In this document: piece after piece, positions 12,601-27,600 of the stretch
How the letters are laid out: every line of letters starts with the position of its first letter
Position numbering within the stretch: the stretch's first letter is position 1
The notes under the pieces: model-generated
Database searches by the model: none
What the model saw: the letters and a program-made list of their open reading frames with translations, nothing else
Told to the model about the DNA's origin: nothing
Assembly (NCBI RefSeq): GCF_035582795.1
Contig: NC_134368.1
Location: 44,321,501-44,385,500, forward strand
Reading direction: 5' to 3'
Origin: Mycteria americana
Taxonomy: Eukaryota > Chordata > Aves > Ciconiiformes > Ciconiidae
Length of the DNA: 64,000 bases
Program-made: the position numbers and the translations under genes

Positions 12601-15600
12601 TATAGGAGGCTTTTACACCTGTTTGAATTGCCAAAGCCCGATAAGCACACTTGCCCATCATCAATCAGAGAAGACACCTGCACTATATTTATATATATAT
12701 AATGGTGCTATTTCACGTTTTTTTATTTGCACCCTGGGATAAGCTGGAGAAGATTTCACTGGAGATGGTGAGAGGGGGACTGGAAATTCTATAGGAGAAA
12801 TTGAGCAGATTGTAGTAATTCATCTATTATAGCTGTAGCAATTTTCTTAAAATATTTTTTACAACTCTTATTTTTATTTTGTTCTTGCACTGTAGGTGGT
12901 TACAATCTGTGAAAAGGTATTGGCAACGTGCTGAGAATACAATAGAAGGAAGGTCTACAAACTCTGAAAAGAACTTTACAAGAAAATGTAAAGTGAAATC
13001 TAAAGTACAAGAACAAAGGAAATCATATCGTGTTAGACTAGGTGTGTATCAGAATATTTTGTAACTAAGAAATAAATTTTAATGCTATTTCTGCAAAAAC
13101 TTTAATCATGGTGTGTGAACTTAAGCATATTTTGTTTTGGGTTTTCTTTTAAACAAAAACAAATCTTGCAGGATTAAGTACTTGCTTTTTAAAACAACCA
13201 AGTGCATCATGACAGCATTTTTGTCTCTTCACAGTCTTGTATGAAGAAAGATACAATGATCTGGAGAAGTATGTGTGTTCTCTAAAGGGCAGTGATTTTA
13301 TCATTGAACATTGTCATCCATGTGCTGCATTAACAGTCAGTCATGTAAGCATAATACTGGTGTCAACATTGTTTAGCAACTGTTACATTTAGGCAACATG
13401 GATTCCATCAAAATGATTCCTTTATTTTTCTTTTGTTTAAACTCCTTGCAGATTGAGAACTATGGTATTCCTTCAGATCTTTCTCTGTCTCCACGAGAGA
13501 GCATCCAGCTTTATGACACAATGGTAAAAGTATGGCAAGAGTGGCCAAGGGCACAGGTGTGTATACATGGCGTGGGCAACATATATGAAAATAAATAGGT
13601 AACAAAGTACTGCAATGTTTTATCTTAATGTTGTTTTCCAGGAGCTAGATCCTGAGGAGTTTGTCTCTTTCAAGAATAAAGTAGTAATAAAAAAGGCAGA
13701 TGTGAGGAAATATGAACAGGAACTGAAGAAAGAACTAAGCAGATGGATTGTGCTTGGCCAAAGACAGAAGGTAACAGTTGTTACAGGGCACTTTCTTAAG
13801 ATTGTGTACATCTTTAAAATAATAATTAGATGTAATAATATAATTATGGGAGTTTCTCCTGCCATAATTATTATTTATTAGGTTTAACTGTTGGTGTACT
13901 TGAAAGATAAGCGCTAATATTTGTGGCATTTCCGTAAGCATTTTCAAAGTGATGTTTTCACAAGCTTCTCTGGGAATCAGACTTCTGATACTGCTGTGAG
14001 ATTTCAATTCCTGATTCCTTTAGGTACCTCCTACAATTAGTGAGAGTATTGTACCATTGCTCTACTTTTTTAGTCTACCTCTTTTTTGCTGCTCATTTGA
14101 AACCTTCTGTGTAACCACAGACAGTATGTATGTTTCCATGTAAAAGATAGAAATTAAAGCAATGAGCAGAAAATCAAGTCCTTGACTGGAGGCCACCTAT
14201 CATAAAAAGGAATATGAGGAGGTGGTGAATCGACAACAAGGAAAAAATAAAGAATATCTGGGGGGAAAAAACAAATTTCTTGAAATATGACACTTAAATG
14301 TGAAAATATATCATAATCAGTATGTTAGCGATACTTTTATTATTTGCACAGTGATGGTAGCCGTGAATGCTACAAGAATTTGCATTCTGAGCTCTTACCA
14401 AAGTCAGCTGATAACTTGCAGACCTTTTAATCTGTAAACCATATGTGGCTATGTGTGGTTCTGAATGATTTAAACAAATTGAGCTGATAGAATTTGACAC
14501 AGAAAAACAGAGTCTTCATATTTGTTAGCCTCTGGCCAGAAGTTTCTGCCATTAAATTCTCCACAATAATACTACTTTGGTCAGGTGAATGAGCTACTGG
14601 AGCACCTTAAGCCAAAACCTGTGGATTGCTCAGAACAGGAAAAGTGGAAGCGTTTTGCAAGCTTTGTGGATAAATTACATGAGATGGATAAGTTGCCTGC
14701 CATATTTTTTATGTAAGTATTTACATTTCATGTGTTATATGTGTATTGCCTATATTCAGAAAAATGGCTTTTAGAGATAAGCATTGATATGGCTTGGCAA
14801 ATGCCATATCCTTTGGTTTAAAACATACAAAGTAAAGGCCTACAAGCTCTATCAACCCATGTATCTTTATGGCACTAAAGGTTTAGCTGAAGCAAAACTG
14901 GGAGCATTAGTTACTGTGTGGAAAGGGTAGAATCCATGCATGATGTCTGAGAAAATGACAAGAAACTGAATCACATTAAAATGAGAGTCAGATTCTCAGT
15001 TGCTTTGCCCCAGTGTAGTCAGTAAAACTTGTGGCAAGTGTATGCTGTTTATTTAGAGGTGCAAATGGTTTATGTAGGGGCAGATTTGCTAGGGAAAAGG
15101 ATGGAATGAGGTTCTATTAATGTGTGCATTTGTTACATGGTGATGGTTCCACTGCATAGCCTCTAACAGTCTCATCTTACATCCAGTGACATGCATCAAT
15201 CAACCTGTTTTGCATATATGTGAGATGTAATTACATAACATCAAACATGCACAACTTTGAGCCTACTGATAATACCGTTATTGTCAGTGATATTGCTAAT
15301 ATTAGTAAAGTAGGCATGTACCTCAATGCTGGACTTAATAATAAAAAGAAGCTGCTTATCAGTAAACAGTTGTCTAGTGCATATTCTCACTGTAATGATA
15401 CATAGGAACAATCATGTAAAAATGGAAAGTGTTCTTATCTCAGTATGAAGCCTTGCCCTTCCTTACATTAGACACTTTGATAGTTAGGGGTAGAATGCTC
15501 ACTGCCATTTCAGTTCTCACATGCTTTATGCTGGTAAAAAGGCATTTCTGAAAGAACTCTAGAAAGGAAGAAGCAAAAAGTGCATATATGTATTAATGGC

Positions 15601-18600
15601 ACATCTCAAATTACTCTAGTTGCTGGTAAATTATTTCTTTTTCTATTTCTCAGTGACAGTCCAGTTGTAAATTATTGTTATGGCTGATTTCAAGCTGAAA
15701 CCGACAGTTTTCAAAAGGACTCTTAGATATTTGTAATTCCTTCAAATAAGGCATAATTTCAGGGCTGCTATATGAACTGCAACATCATTTTGAGGCACTC
15801 AGTAGAAGTTCCAAGGTGCTTCTCCTTAGGGGAGATGGATAAGTGCCTTTCTCTCACCTACCCTGGAATGATGGGTCCTTAGAAATTCTTGGTGACTTAT
15901 GGCTCTGACAAGGGTCTGCGAGTAGAGTATGAATATCCCTAGACAATTGATAAATGATCATGGTGAGACAAGAAGACACCCCAGACCAGTGAACATGGAG
16001 GCAGAACCTAGTGGTATCAAGTTGGGGGATGAGGTACAGAAATCTGTTATCTAAGGATCTTTTAAGGCACAGGTGTAGTATAACAGCACTTGGTAGACCT
16101 CCCCAGTGTCTTTGTAGTCAGACAAGGAACAAGAGTCATACAGAATTAAAAAAAAAAAAAAATTTCTCTAGTTAAATGTCCCAGTCCTGAGAAATTGTGA
16201 TGGAGATGAAGGGGATGAGTAGCCTTCACAAGCAGTAGACAGTGACTTGGAGTAATAGATTGATATTTATGCTTCATTGGTGCTGGTAAGCTTTTTCTCC
16301 CTACACCATTATTGATGAATGATGTTGCAAAGCAGTCATCCTGTATGGTGTTATGTTAGCATGGAATTAATGGAGACTCCTGAGAGAGCAGGTATCAGAG
16401 CTGTAGAAGCCAAACTGCTACCACAGCCATTGGTGGTAGGGAAAAAACAGTACTTAGAGTTTGCTTTTCTTTTCTTAGAGCCACCAAGGAAAAGAACAGG
16501 CTGGTACCACTTTAGTACTCTTTATGGCTGAATAAACTCAATGATAGAGACAAATTAGATCATTCAGTCTGAGCTTCAACAGGGAAAAAAAAAGAGTAAA
16601 TGGCAAATGACTGTTATTGAGATCTGTCATGAAGATGTGAAAAGCTTAAATTAAGGAGATGTTACCTCCTAGCCTTATAAATCTGTATTTGGTCTTTCTG
16701 GATAAAAGGATAAAGTCTTTCAATTTTTGCTCCTGTTCTTGGTAACTGCCAAATTTGAATGACTTGTGAATATTCTAATGGACTAGGATGCAACCTCACC
16801 CCATCTGTTGCCAACACCTTGGATGGTGTTAGTTAACAGAATCTGCCTGCTGCAACAAGAATAAAAAAAAATACTTTTTGAGAATGAAGCTGGAGAAGTC
16901 TTCATCCCAGTTAAACTCCAAACAGTCCAATACTGAAAAAGCTATGAGGAAGAACAGCTATGTAGAAGACCAAGAAAGACAGGCACTGATTCTCAACTGG
17001 GTAATTGAGAAGAATTAAAATGACTTAAGCTACAATTTGCTTTATCTGTATGTCCAAGCGTCCAGCTTAGGGAAAGGTAGAGTTGAGCATACTTTCTGTA
17101 GATAATTTATTGGCAGAACCATTTTACATTTTACCACTCAGTTTTGGAATAGTAGCAGTTTGAAAGTGAATGTGGACTATGATTTAGAGATGGAATAGGG
17201 ATATGCTTCTAATGATTAGATTTTAACTATTGTCAGATTGATAAGACTCACTGACTATTACTGTCACAGTATTACATATAAATAAAACCTCTATTAGGAG
17301 GTTCACCTAACTGATGTATATTGTATATTATTTACTTTAAGATTTACCGTGGGTTCAGTGGAATGTGCAGCCAGGAATGTATTCCTCAATTTGATGAAGA
17401 AACAAAAAAGTGAACAAGACCCTACTACTGAGAGAGAAAAAGAACGTTTAAGGGATGAACTAAGAAAAGTGAAAAAAACACTAATAAAATTCAACCCTCA
17501 GTAAGTATTATAACTATGTATTATTGAAAAGCTTACATATTATGACAGAGCATAATTTTGTGATAACTTATTTCTGGGGAATGTACCTTACTGCAGCACA
17601 TTCTTCCAGCTTGCAGTATAGTAGTCCCTGCTCCACTTTGTGCTCTCGCAACCCACACAGTAGGAGCAGCTGTATGGCAGGTATCAATCAGCAGTACCTC
17701 ATGCATAGTCAGGCAGCAGGAAGATACCAGTGTTGCTGACATTGTGTAAGGTGCTGGCACTACAACATAAGAATCAGAGAGAGAGACCTGAGTATATGAG
17801 ATTGGTCAACTTGGAATAATTCACTACTGAGATATCAAGATATCAGAACAGCTCTTTCTTCAGGCAATAACTTTTGCCATGCATCTCTTAAGAACAGTGT
17901 AGCATCTGACCCTGGTGCTGGGTCAGCCACTGTGGGAGAACATTTTCATAGTTTAATCTCACCATGGCTTGTTACAGTGGCATGCATGGCATACATGGCA
18001 TCTCTGAAGTATGGGTTCACCTGGCTGGTGAGATGTTCTTTGAATATTTGTCAGCCTTTTGCTTGGATTGCACTGTATTTGGTTCCCCCTTAACCTTGAA
18101 TTTTCTCGATTTTGTGATCATAGAGTATGGATTTTTATAAGGCATTTGGCAATGAAATATGTCTCTATTTATCAGGATCGTCAGGAACATAAAGCATCAT
18201 GGTTTTGCCCTCCTAATCATGACAATTTACAGTGCATTCTTTGGACATAATATCATGAAAGAATGAACTTAGCTGACTTTAATAGTAGTAAGCGAGAACT
18301 TGAAAATCCAGTAGGGATTTAGACATGTATTTAGACATTGAAGTAGCTTGAAAATCTGTGAATAAATAGTTTTCCCTCTCCTCTCTTCTTCAAATCCTGC
18401 TCTAAATTCCTGCAGTCCGTGTCATTAGCAGCAGTAAATCCATCACATTTCTCTTTCATGTTTAATTCTTCTACTGTGCAATCTTGTTAGCTTACTAATT
18501 TGCTAAATGAGGTACTTAGAGTTGCTGTCTTCATCTTCCTTCATTTTGTATATCACCATAATTCCTCCTCTCTACTTCATGCAGAATTACTTGCTGTTTT

Positions 18601-21600
18601 GCATACCAGCCATGATAAAAGGAAGCTGTTAGCATTATCAGTAAATTTACATTAACAGATCTACCTACATGTTTGAGCCTACAGTTTAAAAAGGAATGTC
18701 TGCGTCTTTCAGTACCAAAAGAATATTTTAAAGTTGCAAAATGTATGTTAATTACAGAAATAATATTTTTAATTGTGTATTATGTACAGGGATACCAAAA
18801 AGCTGAGCCCCAGTAAAACTGAAAACATGGTACTTCTTTTGACTACAAAACAACAGTTAGAAAAAAGACTTAAAAGGCTAACTGCTATCCCCTCTGTGTG
18901 TACTTATGCTGATCCTAAAGCAGTGGATGAAGATGTAAGTCTCTTTGTTCTTCTTCTTGTTCTTCTTCTTATTCACTGATAATTATCAAACACAGTTTTG
19001 GTTTTGTATGTCTAAAATGCATGAATTTGTGCATAAATACATAGAAAGCATATAATGTGTGATGCAGTTGTACTTCACAACAGTATGCATTGACTTCATG
19101 AAACATTCTGAATATTTCCATTTAAATTTGATTCCAGGTGTCAATCTTAGATAACTTTATTTTTAAGATGTATGGACAACTTTCGTTCTGCCACTTAAAA
19201 AGATATTGACTTGTCCTTGTGATAGGAGTCCTGGGATGTATACTACAATGGATTCATTTCCATGAACTATCAGCAATGCAGTTGTGTTACATGTTGATTC
19301 AGATCTCAGACTCCTATTTTTCTGATTGAGTCATCAGCATAGGCTATATGGTACTTTTGTGTGCTTATCAAAACATTTTTAAGCCCTTCGTATCTTGTAA
19401 AAATACTAAATAATAAATGATTTTAGGCTCTAAAAGTTCTAGTCACCACAAAACAAAATTTTCCATGCTCTTCAATGTGTTTATGCCCCCTGAGGAAAGA
19501 AAAGGTAAGAAAAGCACTGAAAAACTGCAATGTCCATCAGAAATATTAATGTATATATTTGTATACAAATAATTAAGGAATAATTTATGAAAGAGATTTA
19601 TATAACATGGTTTCCAGCAGTAGTAGGTGACTGGACCTTGATCCAGGAGATCCCCTCTGGTCTAAACTTCCTGAAGCATGACTGTGGTTCATATAGCTGT
19701 CTCTTAATGGCTGGGTTTTTTTAATTAAAAAAAGTAATTGTGATATATAGCTCTTAATTCAGAGAAAAGGTGCTCAAAATTTTGATGAAGTGTCTCAATA
19801 ATGCTTTCTGCTTATTGTGATACGTCTTGAAAGAGAGGAAAATTCTGTGTATTGGGACCAAACTTGAAAATTCTCATGGTTCCTTATCCTGGGCACTTGG
19901 GATCCCAATGGCATTTTTGGACTGCTGTCAGCCAGCATGGAAGGAACATTGCTTCCCACAGTTGCACATGGGTAAAGGCAGTGAAGAAGTAGCTTGAACT
20001 TTGGAACAGATGGCACTGAGCTGTAGAGTGAAGTTCAGAAAATACTGAAAAAACTTAATTCAGTGCTATTTCTGAGTTTGGGAAAGGGAAGCTTCTAACT
20101 GTGTGGTGAGATGAGATGGTGGTATTGAGCAGGGATGACAAACGAGCAAAAAGGTATCAGCTTTACGTAGCTGCTTAGGAATTTGTTCTGTGATAGTGGC
20201 ATGCAGCACATGGTCATGAGGCCATGCTTTGAGTAGGAAAGTCATCAACATGCAAGCTTGCCATGTCTGGTTGCATCTAGCTGCATGGTATGACAATTGG
20301 GATTGTTGTAATGGCATTTGTTGCAAAGGTGAAAAAACCTGATAGTATATATAAGTGTACTGAAGAGCCTGGGTTTGTCTTCATAATAAAGCTACTGATG
20401 GTACACATCCAGTTATATACCTTGGGCTTCAGGTTCACTGAAGATCATAAACAGCTATATTTCTCTGTAGTGCTTGGAACTTTATCAGGTAAGACTTTTT
20501 TTCATTAACAATGCCTGGTTGTGGTTAATACTTAACATTTCTTTTTATTTGTAGACTTTGAGGAAGATTTTTCATCGACTCAGGTTTGAGAGAAGAGGTT
20601 ATCTGCAGCAAATGATGGCACTGAGGGGCATTGGGTATCATCATGGATCTATGTCCGCCAAGGAAAGACAAGTAGTGGAGATGCTTTTCAGGCTGGGATA
20701 TATCAAGGTTGGTAAATTGGGATCAGTTCTTTTTTTAACATTTTAGTTTCTCCATATATTTAATTAAAAAATATAGTGTACCTTTCACCAGTGGTAAAAC
20801 ATATTGCATTGACTTTGTCATGCTCATTTAGAAAATGTTGACATGAAGGTTTCCAAACAAATAAAATAAAACTAAGTGAACTGATAGCTGTAGAACTTTA
20901 TTTCTAACTAAGAGTTTCTATCCTTCAGATTAGCATATCATAGAATCATTTAGGTTGGAAAAGACCCTTAAAATCATCGAGTGCAACCATTAACCTAACA
21001 CTGCCAAGGCCACCACTAAACCACCACTAAACGTGTGGACGTCCCTAAGCGCCACGTCCACACGTCTTTTAAACACCTCCAGGGATGGTGACTCAAGAAA
21101 TTTTTCCTAATATCCAGTCTAAACCTCCCCTGGCACAACTTGAGGGCATTTCCTCTTGTCCTTCACTTGTTACTTGGGAGAAGAGACTGATAAGAGCGAT
21201 AAGGTCTCCCCTGAGCCTCCTTTTCTTCAGACTAAACAGCCCCCATTCCCTAAGCTGCTCCTCATAGGACTTGTTCTCTAGACCCTTCACCAGCTTCGTT
21301 GCTCTTCTTTGGATGCGCTCCAGCACTTCAATGTCTTTCTTGTAGTGAGGGGCCCAAAACTGAACACAATATTCAAGGTGCAGCCTCACCAGTGCCAAGT
21401 ACAGGGGGACAATCCCTTCCCTAGTCCTGCTGGCCACACTATTTCTGATACAGGCCAGGATGCTATTGGCCTTCTTGGCCACCTGGGCACACTGCTGGCT
21501 CATATTCAGGCGCCTGTCAACCAACACCCCCAGGTCCTTTTCTGCCTGGCAGCTTTCCAGCCACTCTTGCCCAAGCCTATAGCATTGCATGGGGTTGTTA

Positions 21601-24600
21601 TGGCCCAAGCGCAGGATCCAGCACTCAGCCTTGTTAAACCTCATACAATTGACCTTGGCCCATCAATCCAGCCTGTCCAGGTCCCTCTGCAGAGCCTTCC
21701 TACCCTCAAGCAGATCAACACTTCCGCACAACTTGGTGTCATCTGCAAACTTACTGAGGGTGCACTCAATCCCCTCGTCCAGATCATTGGTGAAGATATT
21801 AAAGAGAACAGGCCCCAGTTCTCTGAGCCCCTGGGGAACACCATTTGTGATCGGCTGCCAACTGGATTTAGCTCCATTCACTACAACTCTTTGGGCCCAG
21901 CCATCCAGCCAGTTTTTTACCCAGCGAACAGTACACCCACCCAAGCCATGAGCAGCCAGTTTCTGTGGGAAAATGCTGTGGGAAATGCTGTCAAAGGCTT
22001 TACTAAAGTCTAGGTAAACAACATCCACAGCCTTTCCCTCATCCACTAAGCGGGTCACCTTGTCACAGAAGGAGGTCAGGTTAGTTAAGCAGGACCTGCC
22101 TTTCATGAACCCATGCTGACTGGGCCTGATCACCTAGTTGTCCTGTACGTGCCGTGTGATGGCGCTCAAGATGATCTGCTCCATAACTTTCCCTGGCACC
22201 GAGGTCAGGCTGACAGGCCTGTAGTTTCCCTGATCCTCCTTCCGGCCCTTCTTGTAGATGGGTGTCACATTTGCTAATCTCCAGTTAACTGGGACCTCCC
22301 TAGTTAGCCAAGACTGCTGATAAAAGATTGAAAGTGGCTTGGTGATCACTTCTGCCAGCTCCCTCAGTATCCTTGGGTGGATCCCATCCAGCACCATAGA
22401 GTTGTGTGTGTCTAAGTGGTGTAGCAGGTCACTAACCATTTCCCCTTGGATTATGGGGGCTTCATTTTGCTCCCCGTCCCTGTCTTCCAGCTCAGGGGGC
22501 TGGGTACCCAGAGAACAACTGGTCTTACTATTAAAGACTGAGGCAAAGAAGGCATTAAGTACCTCAGCCTTTTCCTCATCCTTTGTCACTATGTTTCCCC
22601 GCACATCCAATAAAGGATGGAGATTCTCCTTAGCCCTCCTTTTGTTGCTAATGTATTTATAGAAACATTTTTTATTGTGTTTTACCACATCAGCCAACTT
22701 GAATGTGTTTTAGTTAAATGAACTCTGTAGGATTATGATATTTTGTACTGTCTTCACAGAATATTTCAATTTGTGTTAAATTTCAGTATTATTTCAATTT
22801 GTGTTCCATAAAAGTTGTGGTATAAACTTTCAGGATACAAAAGTTTAATATGCATATGTAATAGCTCTATGAGCTACACTAAAGAGTGAAATTCATGTAT
22901 GTTCATAGCTCTGTTCAATCAATCAGATTAAAGTTTAGCTATATGAAAAATGATAGTAAAATTCCTGTTGATTTAAGTTGGATATTACAGGTGGTTTTTT
23001 TAAATTAGATATTGTCATTTCTAATAGATATACTCATGTTTGATATTTTATAGGTAGTCACGGCTACTTCAACACTTGCTCTAGGAATCAACATGCCATG
23101 TAAATCTGTTGTCTTTGCTGAAGATTCTGTCTTTTTAGATGCCCTAAATTACAGACAGGTATGGAAATAGAACACCTACTTTTTATTACAAGAACAGTAC
23201 ACATGTAGCTGTCATCACACACAAAGTCAGAAAAATGTCTTTTCTTTTCATATACTTCTGGGTATGTTCTGAGTTTTAACTGTTCATTTTGGTGACAGTA
23301 ATAGTTTTAGCTAAGGTGATATTAGTAACGTATCAGAACTGCCAGCGCACAAATAATGTATGTAGTCAAAAGACCTATTTCAGCAATGAAAGTATTACAA
23401 TTGCTTGGTGAATTTAGGGCATAGATTTGGCTTTCAGTTATGGGAGCCAGAAAGACAAAAGCTGTTTCACAAATGCGTGAAAAATGTGCTATAAGAACAT
23501 AGAGTGGGGATGTAACGAGGAAAAGAAAGATTGCTGACTGGATTAACAGGGACATTTGAGTTCCTTCGATCTTGGAAGTGGCACTCTACACAATGCAACA
23601 CAACAGTGTGTAGATGAGGTTGCAAATGCAATAAAGCAGAATGTCTTCAGTCATAGCACGACTTACTGGGTAGGCTGAGAGACTCTAACCTCTTCATTAA
23701 CCCCTGTTTCCTGCTCTTGTGCTACTTTTCAAACCTGTATTTTCATGAAGTACTGCCAGTTTGCTTCTGGTTCAAGAGGCCATATAGGCCAGATACAGCT
23801 GATGGCATCGCCTGGCAGGTAGCTCTCAGAGTCAGAGTGTGAGTGGATCTGTCCAGTAACCGGACCTACATGCATCTCCCTTCTGCTGCACATAGATGAT
23901 ATCACCTTTCTACGACAAGGTGACCCGCCTAGTAGATGAGGGAGAGGCTGTGGGTGTTGTCTATCTAGACTTCAGTAAAGCCTTTGACACGTTTTCCCAC
24001 AGCATTCTCCCGGAGAAACTGGCTGCTCATGGCTTGGATGGGTGTACTCTTTGCTGGGTAAAAAATTGGCTGGATTGCCGGGCCCAAAGAGTGGTGGTGA
24101 ATGGAGTTTACTCCAGTTGGCGGCCGGTCACAAGCGGTGTCCCCCAGGGCTCTGTATTGGGGCCAGTTCTGTTTAATATCTTTATCAATGATCTGGACGA
24201 AGGGATCGAGTGCACCCTCAGTAAGTTTGCAGATGACACCAAGTTGTGTGGGAGTGTTGATCTGCTTGAGGGTAGGAAGGCACTGCAGAGGGACCTGGAC
24301 AGGCTGGATCAATGGGCTGAGGTCAATTGTATGAGGTTTAACAAGGCCAAGTGCAAGGTCCTGCACTTGGGCCACAGCAACCCCATGCAACGCTACAGGC
24401 TTGGGGAAGAGTGGCTGGAAAGCTGTCAGGCAGAAAAGGACCTGGGGGTGTTGGTTGACAGCCGCCTGAATATGAGCCAGCAGTGTGCCCAGGTGGCCAA
24501 GAAAGCCAATGGCATCCTGGCTTGTATCAAAAATAGCGTGGCCAGCAGGACTAGGGAAGTGATCCTGCCCCTGTACTCAGTACTGGTGAGGCCGCACCTC

Positions 24601-27600
24601 GAATACTGTGTTCAGTTTTGGGCCCCCCACTACAAGAGGGACATTGAGGTGCTGGAGCATGTCCAGAGAAGGGCAACGAAGCTGGTGAAGGGTCTGGAGC
24701 AGAAGTGTTATGAGGAGCGGCTGAGGGAGCTGGGACTGTTTAGCCTGGAGAAAAGGAGGCTGAGGGGAGACCTTATCGCTCTCTACAACTACCTGAAAGG
24801 AGGTTGTGGAGAGGTGGGGGTCGGTCTCTTCTCCCAGGTAACAAGTGATAGGACAAGAGGAAATGGCCTCAAGTTGCACCAGGGGAGGTTTAGACTGGAT
24901 ATTAGGAAATTTTACTTCCCTGAAAGGGTTATCAAGCGTTGGAACAGGCTGCCCAGGGAAGTGGTTGAGTCGCCATCCCTGGAGGTATTTAAAAGACGTT
25001 TGGATGAGGTGCTTAGGGACATGGTATAGTGGTGGTTTTGGTAGTGTTAGGTTTACGGTTGGACTCGATGATCTTAAAGGTCTTTTCCAACCTATACGAT
25101 TCTGTGATTCTGTGACTTCAGCTTTGTCACATCATCTGGTACAAGGAGCAAGTCCCCACAATGAACCTGACCAAGAACAGGTGATCCAAGCAAGGGAATA
25201 CACCCTTAGGCAGCTTCTCTCTACTCTTTATTCATATTCCCTGCTCTTTATTCATTCTGAGACTACGTCTGCCCCAAATCTACCCAGAAATAATTCAGAG
25301 CTAAATGTAACTTGAAAACAAAGCTGATATATAGCTATAAATTAAGTTAAAACTTACCTTGAAAAATATAAATGTTAAAAAGACACGTGAAAGAACGTAA
25401 GTATCCTGGCCAGTGTTTAGGTCTATCAAATTTGGAAGTTCATCTTTAAAAAAGTAAATAAACCCACCACATTTCTAAACCAGCTATATTTGAGGTACAA
25501 CATATTTTGCACACATTATTTTAATAATTCTGCATAAATGCTTTATCAAAACTGTATAGATGGTACCAGTATATACAACTTAGGTGTATTTTATGTAAAA
25601 ATTAATAATTTCATTGTTCTAATAATATAATTATTAAGTATTTTATTCTTAGATGTCAGGACGTGCTGGAAGACGGGGACAAGATATGATTGGAAATGTG
25701 TTCTTCTATGATATCCCACTGCCCAAAGTTGAAAGACTTATCAAATCTAATGTACCTCAGTTGAAAGGCCAGTTTCCTCTGACTGTTTCCTTAATATTGA
25801 GACTCATGCTGTTGGCTGCGAAGGCTGATGACAAAGCAGATGCCAGAGCAAAGGTTTAATATTTTTTTTAATAGCAATTTAATTAAATTATAATGTCTCC
25901 TTAACATGAGCAGAAAGTTATGCACTTCAGAAGTAAACAATCTGCCTCCAAATGAAATTGCATACTCTGCCATACTGCTTCTAGTACCTATGCTATCTTC
26001 TCCACAATATAGTACTGTCCATTTTCATGCATTTACTCTTTGCAATGAATATTATAATCAGAAAGAATGCTACTATCAGGAAGGTATTTTTACTGACTCT
26101 TGTTCTATGGAATATTTGCATTAACTTGGAGAATCAGAAGGTCTTCCAATATTTAAAATTTCAGCTTTATTTGAGGAAAAGATGTGAACATAGATTTCCA
26201 TAGGGAAGAGGGGAGCTATGAAATGCTATCCCATTTGAAACAATGAGAAAATTCTGTGTATTACTCACTTTAAATCAGCATACTAACTCTCTGGAATCAA
26301 AGAATTCTTATTCTTGCCATTTAATGCAGTGATTTAAGTAAAAAACCCCATGACCATGATTACAAATTGGTCAGAGATCTCCTCTTGTAATTATTAAGGA
26401 ACTCATACCTCCAGATGATCTGTTTTTTACATCCATTTCAGCATATAGACATTTATTTTCAAGGACTCACTGAATGAATTCAGATATAAGTCTTCTTAAG
26501 ATAACAAAGTAAATTGGTAAACTTCTGTGTTAAATATTAAAATGGTATTAAAGTGTAAGGAGTAATTTTGAAACTTCCTGGTTTTAGTTTAATGTTATTT
26601 AAATCCTTGTCTTTTAGATCTCTATATGAATTTCATGTAATTAATTTAACAAACCTCAGCATAAATTTAGAAAATGCACACATATCTGACAGGCAGAGGA
26701 TGGACTTTTTCACAAGCATTTCCAGGTGTTAGGCATTCAATTTAAATAAAAATACAACATAACCCCCACCCAGCATTTTTATCCTGAAAACCAATTAATG
26801 AAACAAAGCATAAAAGCTGAATATTGAATTGCTTTGCTTGTTACAATATCAACATTCCCTTGGATTTCTCATTTCTTCTCCCCCCCCGTTTGTTTGACCA
26901 GGCATTGTCGGTGTTGAAGCACTCACTGATGTCGTTCAGAAAAGAGAGATATGCTGAAATTTTAAAAATTTATTTTATGTTTTCCTTGCAATTTCTTGTG
27001 AAAGAGGTAGGTTTTAACTTGTTCTCATAAAGGGTAGTTCTTAAATCTACAGTTTCTCATTTGTTTGTGTTAGTACGCTTTCATTTAAAGAACCATATAT
27101 TTTATATTCCATAGCAACACATTATTTATTTCTGTTAGAAACAGATAAAATCAGAGTGCTTTAAGTCTGAGGTTAATTCTGAGTTACTTGTGTTGTAACT
27201 CATATTAATTAAATTAAATAGGGAAATTAAATAGGGAGAATCTTACAGTATGGTCTATACGATTACAAATTGATTAGGAAAGAAGAGTTGTGCGTTTATA
27301 TTGTATATGAAGATGCATGCATGTGAAATGATAGGGGTTTAAAACATACTAAGGATGACATGATTTCCAAAATGCTGGGAGAAATTACATCTCTAACAAA
27401 AATTTAGGAAGTAGGACTTAGCGAAGACTGAAAATTAGTGGTGTATCTCTCTGTAGTAATAGTTTCGATTTGATGGATACTATTTTGGAAAAGTTTTATG
27501 CATTAGTCCATTTTGGCTTACAGCCCAGCCAGTAAGAGGCACTAATAATGTGATTACATTAACAAATCATCTGTGCCCAGATTTCCCAGTGCTGCTCCCA

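Noticed and set aside
20708-20711. Alternative donor gtaaat 4 bp beyond exon 17
   Set aside because: It would shift the frame into exon 18 and break the YIK-VVTAT join conserved in the family.
21309-22013. 234-codon + strand frame, and the similar 23965-24390 - strand frame
   Set aside because: Antisense shadows of CR1 ORF2.
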